A stretch of 64,000 bases of DNA from Streptomyces sp. RKAG293 (lineage in GTDB: Bacteria > Actinomycetota > Actinomycetes > Streptomycetales > Streptomycetaceae), in assembly GCF_023701745.1 (NCBI RefSeq), contig NZ_JAJOZB010000001.1, positions 7,673,001 to 7,737,000 of the forward strand. Reading direction: 5' to 3'. A model generated the notes under the pieces. The model was given only the letters and a program-made list of their open reading frames with translations, was not told where the DNA came from and searched no databases. Shown here piece after piece: positions 1 to 9,894 of the stretch. The translations under genes and the position numbers were made by a program. How positions within the stretch are numbered: position 1 is the first letter of the stretch; each line of letters opens with the position of its first letter.

Positions 1-1
1 G

Positions 2-1480
2 CGGGACCTGGTGCTCCGCTTCGCCGGAGGCAACCCGCTGGCCCTGTCCCTCGCGGCGGCAGCCGATTCGACGGGTTGGAACAGGGAGGAGACGTGGGCG
101 CCCTCGGCCGACGTCCTGCGCACCCTGCTGGCGGGGCTGATCGGAGAGGTGCCGACGGCAGCGCACCGCCGCGCCCTGGAGGTGGTGGCGCAGGCACATT
201 CGACGTCCGAGGAGCTGCTGTCCGCGGTACTGCCCGAGGAGGACGCCCATCTGCTGTTCGGCTGGCTGCGGGAGCTGCCCTTCATGGAGTCCACGCACCG
301 GGGGCTCCACCCGCACGACGCCGCCCGCGAGACCCTCGCCGCCGACCTGCGCTGGCGGGCACCCAACGCCTACGTGACGATGCGCCTGCGGCTGGCGGAG
401 GAGTACATGCGCCTGCTGCGCGAGGCACCCGAGGAGCGGGTCTGGACGGTCACCGACGAACTCTTCTACCTCTTCCGTGAGGTGGAGATCCTCGCGCGAC
501 TGCGCACGTGGTCCCGTGAGGACGAGGTGCACGACCGTCCGCTGCACCCGGACGACCTCGACGCCGTACTGCGCATGGCCGAGGAGACCGAGGGCCCGGA
601 ATCCGCGGAGCTGGTCCGCTACTGGGCGCGGCGCCAGCCGCAGGCCTTCAGCGTCTACCGTCTGGTGAGCACGGGCCGGATCGTGGCGTTCACCGCCCGA
701 CTCGCCCTGCCGGCCCCTCCCGACCCCCAGGACCTGGCCACCGATCCCGTGATCGCGGCCGCCTGGGCGTACACCGACGCCACGGCGCCGGTGAGCCCCG
801 GCGATCACATCGGCGTGAGCCGCTTCTCGGTCTACCCCGAGCGGTACCAGGTCCCCTCGCGCGTCATCGACCTGAGCAGTTCCCGCGCCCAGGCGGAGGC
901 CGCCCGCGCCCGCGGCCGCGCATACGGCTTCGCCGTCTGGCGCGACGCCGACGCCTGGGCCGAGCGCGTCAGGGGCAGCCTCGCCGACACCGGTGCGCGA
1001 CCGCTGGTCGGTGAGCACACCTACGGGCTGTTCGGCGTCGACTGGCGACAGGTGCCCGTCGAGGCCTGGATCGGCCGCTTCATATCGGCCCCCGACGCGC
1101 CCGCCGAGTCCGGACCACCGCACGGTTCGCGCAGCGCGTTCGACCAGGCCGTGCGCGAAGCCCTGTCGCACTGGCGCGACCCTGGCGCCTTCGCGGCCTG
1201 CGCCCTGATGCGCGCCCGCCTGGCGGCCGACTTCACCGACCCCGTCGAGGAATTGCGCGCCCTGCTGCGCCAGGCCGTCGACGACCTCGCCCGCGACCCG
1301 CGCGGAGTGCGGGCCCGCGACGCACTGACGGCGAGTCACTTCTCCGGCGCCCCCACCCAGGAGGCCGCCGCCCGCCGCCTGAGCCTGCCGTACGGCACCT
1401 ACCGGCGCCACCTGCGCCAGGGCCTGGACCTGCTGTGCGAGGCCCTGTGGGAATGGGAGCTGCACGGCTCCCGCCCCTAG
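2..1480 (+). CDS. STAND-type ATP-binding regulator, 3' part only
   Basis: The gene is truncated by the window edge: the reading frame is already open at base 2, and the GTG at 11 is probably internal. The opening residues FAGGNPLALSLAAA look like the GxP motif that closes the nucleotide-binding region of STAND/AAA regulators, so the Walker motifs should lie upstream. The middle (about residues 150-370) matches nothing I can name. The C-terminus (about residues 420-480, TQEAAARRLSLPYGTYRRHL) looks like a helix-turn-helix or winged-helix segment, which suggests a signal-responsive DNA-binding ATPase. The gene stands alone on its strand; the nitrate reductase gene starts 307 bases further on. 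Family level is fairly sure; the function is unknown. Confidence 0.6.
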   Translation, partial: RDLVLRFAGGNPLALSLAAAADSTGWNREETWAPSADVLRTLLAGLIGEVPTAAHRRALEVVAQAHSTSEELLSAVLPEEDAHLLFGWLRELPFMESTHRGLHPHDAARETLAADLRWRAPNAYVTMRLRLAEEYMRLLREAPEERVWTVTDELFYLFREVEILARLRTWSREDEVHDRPLHPDDLDAVLRMAEETEGPESAELVRYWARRQPQAFSVYRLVSTGRIVAFTARLALPAPPDPQDLATDPVIAAAWAYTDATAPVSPGDHIGVSRFSVYPERYQVPSRVIDLSSSRAQAEAARARGRAYGFAVWRDADAWAERVRGSLADTGARPLVGEHTYGLFGVDWRQVPVEAWIGRFISAPDAPAESGPPHGSRSAFDQAVREALSHWRDPGAFAACALMRARLAADFTDPVEELRALLRQAVDDLARDPRGVRARDALTASHFSGAPTQEAAARRLSLPYGTYRRHLRQGLDLLCEALWEWELHGSRP

Positions 1481-1787
1481 TGACCTGAAAGCGCCGAGGA
1501 ACCCGGTTCCCCTGCCCGTGTGCGACACACCTGCCGCGGCGTAGCCGTGTCGACGGCCGCGCCAGGACCGAGGTCGTCCCGCGGCCGGGAACCTGGCGCT
1601 CACACCTGCGCGGAGCGCCCTGTGCGATCCGGTTAACCCCCTGTACCCACGCGCCGTGACCACCCGGTAATGCCGCCTTCCTAGGGTGGCGACCGTGGGA
1701 ACGTCCCACCGCCCGCCGCTCCACACCCGCCGCTCCACGCCCGGCGGGCACGGGGCGAGGGCTGCGAGCCCCGGGGAGGGAGTGACG
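1481..1787. other. 307-base intergenic region before the nitrate reductase gene
   Basis: No convincing gene is seen. An inverted repeat with arms CGGCCGCG/CGCGGCCG (1554-1561 and 1580-1587) could end the upstream transcript. TAGGGT at 1682-1687 is a good -10 hexamer, with a poorly placed GTGACC (1656-1661, 20-base spacer) as the only -35 candidate. This implies a leader of roughly 90 bases before the chosen start. The reading frame of the next gene is open through part of this leader but lacks a ribosome binding site there. Confidence 0.4.
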
Positions 1788-4700
1788 GTGACGGCGTCAG
1801 GCTCGGAGGCGGACAGTGTGCGGACGGTCTGCTCGTACTGCGGAGTCGGCTGCGGCGTCGTGCTCGACATCGGGCGGGACGCCTCCACCGGCAGGCGGAC
1901 CGTCGCCAAGGTCTCCGGGGACAGGAAGCACCCGGCGAACTTCGGACGGCTCTGCACGAAGGGCTCGACCAGCGCGGACATGATGGCCGCCACCGGGCGG
2001 GCCGGCACGGCGCTGATCCGGGCCGAGCGCGGTACCGAGCCCGTGCGGACGGACGTGGACGCGGCGATCACGGCGGTCGCCGGGCGGCTGCGCGCGATTC
2101 TGGACGAGCACGGGCCGGACGCGCTGTCCTTCTACGTATCCGGGCAGATGTCGTTGGAGGCGCAGTACCTGGCGAACAAGCTGGCCAAGGGCTTCGTGCG
2201 GACGAGCCGGATCGAGTCCAACTCCCGGCTGTGCATGGCCAGTGCCGGCTCCGGCTACAAGCTGTCGCTGGGCGCGGACGGCCCGCCCGGCTCGTACCAG
2301 GACTTCGACCACGCGGACGCGTTCTTCGTGATCGGCGCGAAGATGGCCGACTGCCATCCGATCCTGTTCCTGCGGATGATGGACCGGGTCAAGTCGGCCG
2401 GGGCGAAGCTCATCGTCGTCGACCCACGGCGCACCGCCACCGCCGCCAAGGCCGACCTGTTCCTGCAGATCAAGCCGGGCACGGACCTGGCCCTGCTGAA
2501 CGGACTGCTGCACCTGCTGGTGGCGAACGGCCACACGGACGAGGCGTTCATCGCGGAGTTCACCGACGGATGGGCGGAGCTGCCCTCCTTCCTGGCCGAC
2601 CACCCGCCCGCGAAGGTCGCCGAGATCACCGGGATACCGGAGGCGGACATCCGGCGGGCCGCGCGGTGGATCGGCGAGGCGGGGGAGTGGATGAGCTGCT
2701 GGACGATGGGGCTCAACCAGTCCACGCACGGCACCTGGAACACCAACGCCCTGGTCAACCTGCACCTCGCCACCGGGGCGATCTGCCGCCCCGGCAGCGG
2801 GCCGTTCTCCCTCACCGGCCAGCCCAACGCGATGGGCGGCCGCGAGATGGGCTACATGGGACCGGGCCTGCCCGGCCAGCGCTCCGTCCTCGTGGACGAG
2901 GAGCGTGCCTTCATCGAGGACCTGTGGGGCGTCGAGGCGGACACACTGCGGACCGAGGTCGGGCGGGGCACGGTGGAGATGTTCGAGCGGATGGCCGCCG
3001 GGGACGTCAAGGCGTGCTGGATCATCTGCACCAACCCGGTCGCCTCCGTCGCCAACCGCAGGACCGTCATCGCCGGTCTGGAGGCCGCCGAACTGGTCAT
3101 CACGCAGGACGTGTTCGCGGAGACCGAGACCAACGCGTACGCCGATGTCCTGCTGCCCGCCACGCTGTGGGCCGAGTCCGACGGCATCATGATCAACTCG
3201 GAGCGGAACCTCACCCTCGTCCAGGGCGTCGTCGACCCGCCAGGGCAGGCGCTGCCCGACTGGCAGCTCATCGCCCGAGTCGCCTGCGAGATGGGGTTCG
3301 CCGACGCCTTCACCTACGCGGGCGCCGAGGACGTCTTCGAGGAGCTCAAGCGGGCCTGGAACCCGAAGACCGGCTGGGATCTGCGCGGCGTCAGCTACCG
3401 GCGGCTGCGCGAGACGCCGGTGCAGTGGCCGGCCCCGGCCCCGGACGGCGGCGACCGCAACCCGATCCGCTACCTCAACGACGGCGTCAGCCAGAGCCTG
3501 CTGGAACGCACGGACGGGACCCGGCCCCGGCTGGCGTTCCCCACCCCCACCGGCCGCGCGCAGTTCTTCGCCCGCCCGCACCTGCCGGCGGCCGAACTCC
3601 CCGACGACGACTACCCGTTCGTCCTCAACACCGGGCGGCTCCAGCACCAGTGGCACACCCTCACCAAGACCGGAAAGGTCGCCAGACTCAACCGGCTCAA
3701 CCCCGGTCCGTTCATCGAACTGCACCCCGACGATGCCGCCGCCATGGACGCCCGGGACGGCGACCACATCGAGGTCGCCTCCCGTCGCGGTCGTGCCGTC
3801 CTGCCCGCCGTCGTCACCGACCGGGTACGCCCGGGGAACTGCTTCGCGCCATTCCACTGGAACGACCTCTTCGGCGAATACCTCGGCATCAACGCCGTCA
3901 CGAACGACGCCGTCGACCCGATCTCGTTCCAGCCCGAGTTCAAGGCCTGTGCCGTGGCGCTGCGCGTGGTGGCGGCCCCGGCACCCAGGAAGACCGACCC
4001 CGGGGTCGGCCGCGGGGTCCAGGAGCAGCAGCCGCACGCGGTGCCCGCCGCACCGCCGACCCGCGACGAGTCTCCCGAGTCGCCTGAGCCGGCCGCGGCC
4101 GTCCCCGCGCTGACCGCGCTGACCGCACTGTTCGGTCTGACCGACCTCCCCGCGCCGGTACTGGGCGAACAGGAGCGCCGCTACCTGTCCGGATTCCTCT
4201 CCGGTGTCGCCCTGGCGCCGCCCGGTGGTGTCCCGGTGCTGCCCGCGGACGCGCCCTTCGACCCCGGGACGGCTCTGTGGGTGGACGGCGTGCTGGCCGG
4301 CATGTTCTCCCGAACCACGGCCCCTGCTACCTCTACCGCCCCTGCTACCTCTACCGCCCCTGCCTCCCCGGCCGCTCCCGTGGTCCCCGCCACCGGCGTG
4401 GCCTCCGAAGCCGCGCCGCCCCGGGAACTGCTCGTGCTGTGGGCCTCGCAGACCGGAAACGCCGAGGAGTTCGCCGCCACCGCGGCAGGCCACCTCACCG
4501 GGGCCGGACGCGTATCGACCCTGCTCCCGATGGCCGACGCGGCCCCCGAGCAGCTCACGCCCGGCACCGACCTGCTGATCGTCACCAGCACCTTCGGCGA
4601 CGGCGACGCCCCCGACAACGGCGCCGCCTTCTGGCAGGGTCTGACCGCTCCCGATGCCGCCCGGCTGGCCGGTGTGCGGTACGCCGTCCTGGCGTTCGGC

Positions 4701-6035
4701 GACTCCAGCTACGACGACTTCTGCGGCCACGGCCGCCGCCTGGACGATCGTCTCGCGGAACTCGGCGCCACCCGCCTGCACCCGCGTACCGACTGCGAAC
4801 CCGACTACGACGAAGCCGCCGCGCAGTGGCTCGACCGGATCACCACCGCCCTGGCAACCACCCCCGCCACCGCCGTCGCCCCTTCCGCCACGGCCGGGCC
4901 GGCCGCGCCCGCAGCCTTCTCCAAGGCGTCCCCGTTCGCGACCCTGCTCATCGGGAACCGCCTGCTCAGTCTGCCCGGATCGCAGAAGGAGGTACGGCAG
5001 TTCGCCTTCGACACACGCGGCGCCGAACTCGCCTACGAGGCGGGCGACGCCCTCGGTGTGTGGCCGGTGAACGGCTCCGCACTCGTCGCCGAATGGCTCG
5101 CCCTCACCGGCCTCGACCCCGACGAGAGCGTGGACGTCCCCGACAGCGGTGCCATCCCTCTCGGCGAAGCGCTGCGGACCCGCTTCGACATCACCCGCAT
5201 CACCCCCGCCCTCCTCAAGTTCGTCACCGCGCGCACCGGCGACCGCGACCTCCAGCGGCTCCTGCGCCCCGACAACACGGGCGAGTTGGCGAAATGGAGC
5301 TGGGGCCGGCAGGCCGCCGACGTCGTCGGTGCCTTCCCCGTCCGGGCCTCCGCCGCCGAGTGGGCCGCGGTCCTCAAGCGACTGCAGCCCCGTCTGTACT
5401 CCATCTCCTCCAGCCCGCTGGCACATCCCAGTGAGGTCCGCCTCACGGTGTCCGTCGTCCGCTACACCAACGACCGCGGCCGGGACCGGACAGGCGTCTG
5501 TTCCCCGTACCTGGCGGACAGCGCCGACGACGGTCCTGTGCAGGTGTTCGTCCAGCGCTCGCCGGACTTCCGGCCGCCCGCCGGATCCGCCACACCCATG
5601 ATCATGGTGGGTCCCGGCACCGGCGTCGCACCGTTCATCGGCTTCCTGGAGGACCGGCAGGCCCGCGGTCACACCGGACCCAACTGGCTGTTCTTCGGCG
5701 AGCAGCGTGCGGCCACCGACTTCTACTACCAGCGGGAGCTGGAGGCCTTTCGCGCCTCCGGCCGGCTGGACCGCCTCGACGTCGCCTTCTCACGCGACCA
5801 GCGCAACAAGATCTACGTTCAGGACCGGATGCGCGAGCACGGCCCGCGGCTGTGGCGGTGGCTCCAGGACGGCGCCCACTTCTACGTCTGCGGCGACGCG
5901 GGCCGCATGGCCAAGGACGTCGACCGGACGCTGCGGGAGATCGTGGCGGCACACGGCGGCCTGGACGAGGAGTCGGCCGCCGCGTACGTCCGGCGGTTGG
6001 CGTCCGACAAGCGGTACGTCCGCGACGTCTACTGA
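1788..6035 (+). CDS. Fused assimilatory nitrate reductase / CysJ-like flavoprotein reductase
   Basis: Predicted cytoplasmic enzyme of 1415 residues reducing nitrate to nitrite with NAD(P)H electrons carried on the same chain. The N-terminus has the 4Fe-4S signature CSYCGVGCG with a fourth Cys in GRLCTKG, then the molybdopterin oxidoreductase body to about residue 600 and a molydopterin-dinucleotide-binding barrel to about 728. A Pro/Ala linker with two 18-base repeats (4323-4358, PATSTA twice) leads to a flavodoxin domain (about 880-1024, WASQTGNAEEF), an FAD domain (RLYSISSSPL) and an NADP domain (VGPGTGVAPF, about 1271) ending YVRDVY, as in CysJ. Start: GGAGGG sits 7 bases before GTG 1788; the GTG at 1782 is too close. 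The fused architecture occurs in other actinobacteria. It stands alone, so nitrite reductase and transport genes must lie elsewhere. Confidence 0.92.
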   Translation: MTASGSEADSVRTVCSYCGVGCGVVLDIGRDASTGRRTVAKVSGDRKHPANFGRLCTKGSTSADMMAATGRAGTALIRAERGTEPVRTDVDAAITAVAGRLRAILDEHGPDALSFYVSGQMSLEAQYLANKLAKGFVRTSRIESNSRLCMASAGSGYKLSLGADGPPGSYQDFDHADAFFVIGAKMADCHPILFLRMMDRVKSAGAKLIVVDPRRTATAAKADLFLQIKPGTDLALLNGLLHLLVANGHTDEAFIAEFTDGWAELPSFLADHPPAKVAEITGIPEADIRRAARWIGEAGEWMSCWTMGLNQSTHGTWNTNALVNLHLATGAICRPGSGPFSLTGQPNAMGGREMGYMGPGLPGQRSVLVDEERAFIEDLWGVEADTLRTEVGRGTVEMFERMAAGDVKACWIICTNPVASVANRRTVIAGLEAAELVITQDVFAETETNAYADVLLPATLWAESDGIMINSERNLTLVQGVVDPPGQALPDWQLIARVACEMGFADAFTYAGAEDVFEELKRAWNPKTGWDLRGVSYRRLRETPVQWPAPAPDGGDRNPIRYLNDGVSQSLLERTDGTRPRLAFPTPTGRAQFFARPHLPAAELPDDDYPFVLNTGRLQHQWHTLTKTGKVARLNRLNPGPFIELHPDDAAAMDARDGDHIEVASRRGRAVLPAVVTDRVRPGNCFAPFHWNDLFGEYLGINAVTNDAVDPISFQPEFKACAVALRVVAAPAPRKTDPGVGRGVQEQQPHAVPAAPPTRDESPESPEPAAAVPALTALTALFGLTDLPAPVLGEQERRYLSGFLSGVALAPPGGVPVLPADAPFDPGTALWVDGVLAGMFSRTTAPATSTAPATSTAPASPAAPVVPATGVASEAAPPRELLVLWASQTGNAEEFAATAAGHLTGAGRVSTLLPMADAAPEQLTPGTDLLIVTSTFGDGDAPDNGAAFWQGLTAPDAARLAGVRYAVLAFGDSSYDDFCGHGRRLDDRLAELGATRLHPRTDCEPDYDEAAAQWLDRITTALATTPATAVAPSATAGPAAPAAFSKASPFATLLIGNRLLSLPGSQKEVRQFAFDTRGAELAYEAGDALGVWPVNGSALVAEWLALTGLDPDESVDVPDSGAIPLGEALRTRFDITRITPALLKFVTARTGDRDLQRLLRPDNTGELAKWSWGRQAADVVGAFPVRASAAEWAAVLKRLQPRLYSISSSPLAHPSEVRLTVSVVRYTNDRGRDRTGVCSPYLADSADDGPVQVFVQRSPDFRPPAGSATPMIMVGPGTGVAPFIGFLEDRQARGHTGPNWLFFGEQRAATDFYYQRELEAFRASGRLDRLDVAFSRDQRNKIYVQDRMREHGPRLWRWLQDGAHFYVCGDAGRMAKDVDRTLREIVAAHGGLDEESAAAYVRRLASDKRYVRDVY

Positions 6036-6111
6036 TGGCGTGGGCGCGCGCGGGCGTTGGGGTGGGCGTCCGGCGTCCGGCCGCCGCCCCGTTGCGGACA
6101 CCGCCCCGCGA

Positions 6112-8571
6112 TCAGTAAGCCACGGGATCGAGCTCCCGCAGGACGGCCTGCCCCGCCGCGCGGTGCTCGGCGGCCGCGGTCGGATCCGTTGCGTTGAGCA
6201 CGATCGCGATGCCCTCGTGGGCCAGCGCCTCCTCGGACCGGAATCCCAGTTTCGGGGCCAGCTCCAGCGCCTGCCGGTGCAGCCGCAGGGCCTCGTCGGG
6301 GAGGCCCGCGAGCCGGCAGGTCTCGGCGTAGCCGTTGAGGAAATGGATCTTCCAGTGGTCCTCGAACAGCTCGTCCAACAGCGCGAACGCCTCCCGATGG
6401 CTGGCCAGCGCCTCCTCGTACCGGCCCATCTGCCGCAGCGCGACGCCCAGGCAGTTGAGGCACCAGGCCTCGTTGTTCATGTGCCCGTCCTCACGGGCCA
6501 GCGCCAGTGCCTGGTGCAGGTGCTCCGCCGCCTCGTCGGGCGAATCGACGGCGATGGCCACGCCGAGGGTGATCCGCGCCGTCAGGGTGGGCGGCCAGGA
6601 CGGGTCCGCGTGGGAAATGTCGAGCACCTCGCGGGCCCGCTGCGCCGCCTGGTCGCGGTGTCCCAGCTGCAGCATCGCCCAGGCCTCCGACGCGGCCGCG
6701 TGGGCCGAACCCGTCGGGCAACCGGCCTCCTCGTACAACTTCCCCGCCAGCCGGAAGAGTTCGAGCGGCTCGTCGACATGTCCCTCGTCCGATCTCAGAT
6801 AGCCGCGGCGCATGGCCAGTTCGGCCTCCGACCGGACGTCTCCCGCCCGGGACAGCCCCAGTTCGGCCGCCTCGTACGCGGCGCCCGCCTCCGCCATCCG
6901 GCCCGCGTTGTAGCGCGCGAAGCCCAGGTCGCTGTGCGCCTCGGCCAGTTGTAGCGGATCACCCAGGCGTTCCGCGGCGGCCAGTGACCGCTCGAAGAGG
7001 AAGTTGAGGTGTGTCGTGCCGCAGCGCCGCGCGAAGTACGCCCGCAGGAAGCGCGGCAGCTCGCGCACGTGCACATCGGCACCGATGGCGACCGCCGTTT
7101 CGAAGACGGCGATCAGCGTTTCGTACTCCGAGACGAGCCAGCCGAGAGCCGCGTTCTTGTCGGTGAACCGCGGCAGTGCGGCCGGGGGCCGGCCCGCGGA
7201 GGCCGGCCGGCCGGGCGACAGGACCGGCAGCGCGGCGTCGGCGGCGGCCGCCGCGTGCACGTAGTAGTCGAGGAAGCGGCCCAGCGCCCGTTCCCGCTCG
7301 GCCGGCGAGTCCTGCTCTTCGCAGGCCCGGCGGGCGTGCTGGTGCACCAGGTCGTGCAGCCGGTACCGGCCCGTCGCGGGCTGCTGGACCAGGTGTGCGT
7401 CGAGCAGGTCCTCCAGCATCTCCCGGGCGCTGTTCAGCGGCACGTCCGCCAGGGCCGCCGCCACGTACTCGTCGAAGGCGGTGCCGGGCAGCAGGCCCAG
7501 CAGCCGGAACAGACGTGCCTTGGAGCGGTCCAACTGCCGTACGGACATGGCGAACGCGGTGTCGAACTCGGTCGCGCCCTCCGACAGCCGTTCGACGAGG
7601 ACGCCGACGGTCCAGCCCGGCCGGTGCCGCAGCCGGGCCGCCGCCAGCCGCAGGGCCAGCGGCAGATGGCCGCACAGCCGCAGCACCTCGGCGGCGGACC
7701 GCGGATCGCGGTCCAGCCGGCCGTCGGGGCCGCTGGGGTCGCCGCTGGCCCGGGCCAGCAGCTCCGCGCTCTCCTGCGGGCTCAGCACGTCCAGCGAGAC
7801 CGGGGGCACCTCGTCCAGGCCCAGCAGCCGGTTGCGGCTCGTGATCAGGGCGACGGAGGGGCCGGCGCCGGGCAGCAGCGGGCGGACCTGGTCGGCGTCG
7901 GCGGCGTTGTCGAGGACCACGACGGCCCGCCGGCCGGCGAGTTCCGACCGCCAGCAGGCGGCCAGCTGTTCCACGCCCTCCTGCGGGACCCTCTCGGACG
8001 GGACGCCGAGCGCGCCGAGCAGCATCCGCAGGACCGAACCGGGATCGAACGGCTCCCGGCCCTCGGTGAATCCGTGCAGGTCCACATAGAGCTGGGCGTC
8101 CGGGTACCGGTCGGTGAGCCGGTGCGCGGCGTGCACCGCCAGACAGGTCTTGCCGATGCCCGCCATGCCGTCGACGGCGACCACCCGGTGACTGTCCACC
8201 GCGGCGAGCACGGCCGCGAGTTGGGCCTCACGGCCGGTGAAGTCCGGTACGTCACGCGGTAGATCGTTGCGGGGTTTCGGCTGGGCCAGCCGGCTGGCCT
8301 TCGGAGGCGCGGGCAACGGGTTCGAGGACCGTTCCCACAGGTGTCGCAGCGGGCGGGGGTCGCGCTTGACGAGCCGGCAGAGGGCGATCACCGCAGGCCA
8401 GGGCGGCACGGTCTGTCCGCTGAGGTAGCGCGACAGCGATGACGAGCTGAGTCCGGCGTCCTTCGCGAGAGCCCGGACGCCGAGCCCGGACAGCTCCTGC
8501 AGCATGCGCAGTCGGGCGGACAGTTCGTCCTGTGGGTCGGTCCTCGCTGTTCGCTGTTCCATGTCCACCAT
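6112..8571 (-). CDS. XRE-family HTH / NB-ARC / TPR regulator
   Basis: About 819 residues. The N-terminal HTH (about residues 15-75, LGVRALAKDAGLSSSSLSRYLSG) is of the XRE/Cro type. The NB-ARC ATPase follows, with Walker A GMAGIGKT, Walker B-like VVVLDNA and the LPLALRLAA motif. The C-terminal third is a run of TPR-like helical repeats (YEEALASHREAFALL and similar). This is the SARP-less relative of AfsR-type STAND regulators common in Streptomyces; ligand and targets are unknown. Start: ATGs at 8571 and 8562 are both possible; an AGGGAAACGGGGG stretch lies just upstream. It converges with the nitrate reductase gene across a 76-base gap, but nothing links them functionally. Internal TPR boundaries were not mapped. 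Confidence 0.85.
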   Translation of the reverse strand: MVDMEQRTARTDPQDELSARLRMLQELSGLGVRALAKDAGLSSSSLSRYLSGQTVPPWPAVIALCRLVKRDPRPLRHLWERSSNPLPAPPKASRLAQPKPRNDLPRDVPDFTGREAQLAAVLAAVDSHRVVAVDGMAGIGKTCLAVHAAHRLTDRYPDAQLYVDLHGFTEGREPFDPGSVLRMLLGALGVPSERVPQEGVEQLAACWRSELAGRRAVVVLDNAADADQVRPLLPGAGPSVALITSRNRLLGLDEVPPVSLDVLSPQESAELLARASGDPSGPDGRLDRDPRSAAEVLRLCGHLPLALRLAAARLRHRPGWTVGVLVERLSEGATEFDTAFAMSVRQLDRSKARLFRLLGLLPGTAFDEYVAAALADVPLNSAREMLEDLLDAHLVQQPATGRYRLHDLVHQHARRACEEQDSPAERERALGRFLDYYVHAAAAADAALPVLSPGRPASAGRPPAALPRFTDKNAALGWLVSEYETLIAVFETAVAIGADVHVRELPRFLRAYFARRCGTTHLNFLFERSLAAAERLGDPLQLAEAHSDLGFARYNAGRMAEAGAAYEAAELGLSRAGDVRSEAELAMRRGYLRSDEGHVDEPLELFRLAGKLYEEAGCPTGSAHAAASEAWAMLQLGHRDQAAQRAREVLDISHADPSWPPTLTARITLGVAIAVDSPDEAAEHLHQALALAREDGHMNNEAWCLNCLGVALRQMGRYEEALASHREAFALLDELFEDHWKIHFLNGYAETCRLAGLPDEALRLHRQALELAPKLGFRSEEALAHEGIAIVLNATDPTAAAEHRAAGQAVLRELDPVAY

Positions 8572-8749
8572 TCCCCCGTTTCCCTGTCCCGCTCCGGCCG
8601 AAGTATTCCGGGCCGTTTCTCCGCTGGTCAAGGCTGTTCCAGCTGTCCCAGGGCGTCCCATGGCCGTCGTCGTGACGGGCGGGAACGGCTGTTATGGAGT
8701 CACACCCCGGGGAGAACGGGGCACCGAACGACACGAGGAGCAGACCGAG

Positions 8750-9205
8750 ATGCAGTCCCGTATGCAGAACCCCGCCGCCGTACTGTCCGACGCGATGCAG
8801 CCCATCCAGCAGCTCTTCAAGGCGGTGCACTCCGGCGGGGTGGACGGCCAGACGCTGGAGCTGGTGCATCTGCGGGTCAGCCAGATCAACGGCTGCAGCG
8901 CCTGCGTCGACGGCGGCGCCAAGTCGGCCCGCAAGGCCGGAGTGAGCGACGAGCGGCTGGCCACGGTCGTCGCCTGGAGGGAAGCCCCGTACTTCACCGA
9001 CGAGGAGCGGGCGGCCCTCGCGCTGGCCGAGGCCGCGACGCGGCTGGCCGACACCTCCGACCCGGTGAGCGACGAGGTCTGGGACACGGCCGCCACCTAC
9101 TTCGACGAGAAGCAGCTGGCCGCGATCGTCCTGATGATCGGCGTCACCAACATGTTCAACCGCCTCAACGCCACGACCCGCCAGATCGCCGGCGCCTGGG
9201 GCTGA
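8750..9205 (+). CDS. Carboxymuconolactone decarboxylase / AhpD-like protein
   Basis: 151 residues. The centre has the CMD/AhpD motif ELVHLRVSQINGCSACVDGGAK with a CxxC redox pair. This family includes thiol-disulfide reductants for alkyl hydroperoxide reductase and general detoxification proteins. Helical throughout, with no signal peptide. A GAGGAG ribosome binding site lies about 10 bases before ATG 8750; the longer open frame upstream has no such site. It is divergent from the STAND regulator (start 8571), so the 178 bases between hold both promoters. A strong hairpin follows at 9218-9247. Physiological substrate not evident. Confidence 0.88.
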   Translation: MQSRMQNPAAVLSDAMQPIQQLFKAVHSGGVDGQTLELVHLRVSQINGCSACVDGGAKSARKAGVSDERLATVVAWREAPYFTDEERAALALAEAATRLADTSDPVSDEVWDTAATYFDEKQLAAIVLMIGVTNMFNRLNATTRQIAGAWG

Positions 9206-9217
9206 CGGGCACCCGCC

Positions 9218-9247
9218 CCGGCCGGCGGGCAAGGGCCCGCCGGCCGG
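9218..9247 (+). terminator. Hairpin terminator after the AhpD-like gene
   Basis: Perfect 13-bp stem (CCGGCCGGCGGGC with GCCCGCCGGCCGG) around a four-base AAGG loop, starting 12 bases after the stop codon. No T-run follows, as is usual in Streptomyces. Confidence 0.65.
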
Positions 9248-9370
9248 CCGATCCGGGGCCACCAGGGGCGCATCGCCCCGTGAACGCCAATTTCGGAGGA
9301 GCCGCCGCCGCGACAGCTCCCCAGCATGACGATGCCATCCATCACATCACGTACCAGGAGGAATTCCACC

Positions 9371-9850
9371 ATGAAGGACATCCAGCAGCCTGCCAGGAAG
9401 ACCACCCCGGCCGCCTCGACCTTCGAGGGGTTCACGGACGAGGAGCGCGCCGCGATGAAGGAGCACGCCAAGGAGCTCAAGGCCGCCGCCCGCCGCGGAT
9501 CGCGCGCTGAGAAGGCCGCGGAGGAGGAAGCCGCCGTGGTCGCGAAGATCGCCGAAATGGTGGACTCGGACCGGGTGATGGCCGAACGGATGCACGCGGT
9601 CGTCAAGGCGAGTGCGCCGGACCTCGCACCGAAGCTCTGGTACGGAATGCCCGCGTACGCCAGGGACGGCAAGGTCGTCTGCTTCTTCCAGAGCGCGCAG
9701 AAGTTCAACTCGCGGTACGCGACCTTCGGCTTCAGCGACCAGGCGCACCTCGACGACGGCGCCATGTGGCCGACTTCCTACGCCCTGAGGGAGCTGAGCG
9801 CCACCGACGAGGCGCGGATCGGCGAGATCGTGAAGCAGGCGGCCGGCTGA
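9371..9850 (+). CDS. DUF1801 / YdhG-like protein
   Basis: 159 residues. The C-terminal 100 residues carry the DUF1801 pattern (VKASAPDLAPKLWYGMPAYARDGKVVCFF ... LPTSYAL-like ending), a fold shared with frataxin-like 'iron chaperone' annotations. The N-terminal 60 residues are charged, helical and rich in Ala, Lys and Glu. The start is clear: AGGAGG is 8 bases before ATG 9371. Single gene, followed by a shared terminator hairpin with the convergent SnoaL-like gene. The iron-chaperone role is only inferred from the family name. Confidence 0.85.
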   Translation: MKDIQQPARKTTPAASTFEGFTDEERAAMKEHAKELKAAARRGSRAEKAAEEEAAVVAKIAEMVDSDRVMAERMHAVVKASAPDLAPKLWYGMPAYARDGKVVCFFQSAQKFNSRYATFGFSDQAHLDDGAMWPTSYALRELSATDEARIGEIVKQAAG

Positions 9851-9873
9851 GGGAGGCCCGCAGGTCTGGTTCT

Positions 9874-9894
9874 GGCCCTTCTGGAACAAGGGCC
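9874..9894. terminator. Candidate bidirectional terminator
   Basis: GGCCCTT and AAGGGCC pair around a seven-base loop between two convergent genes. Confidence 0.5.

Noticed and set aside
1630..1650. GlnR-like box upstream of the nitrate reductase gene
   Set aside because: GGTTAAC and GTACC are present but do not match the GTNAC-n6-GAAAC pattern well enough.
1797..5672. A 1291-codon open frame on the minus strand across the nitrate reductase gene
   Set aside because: It is a GC-bias shadow: no ribosome site, low-complexity Gly/Arg/Val-rich sequence and no domain.
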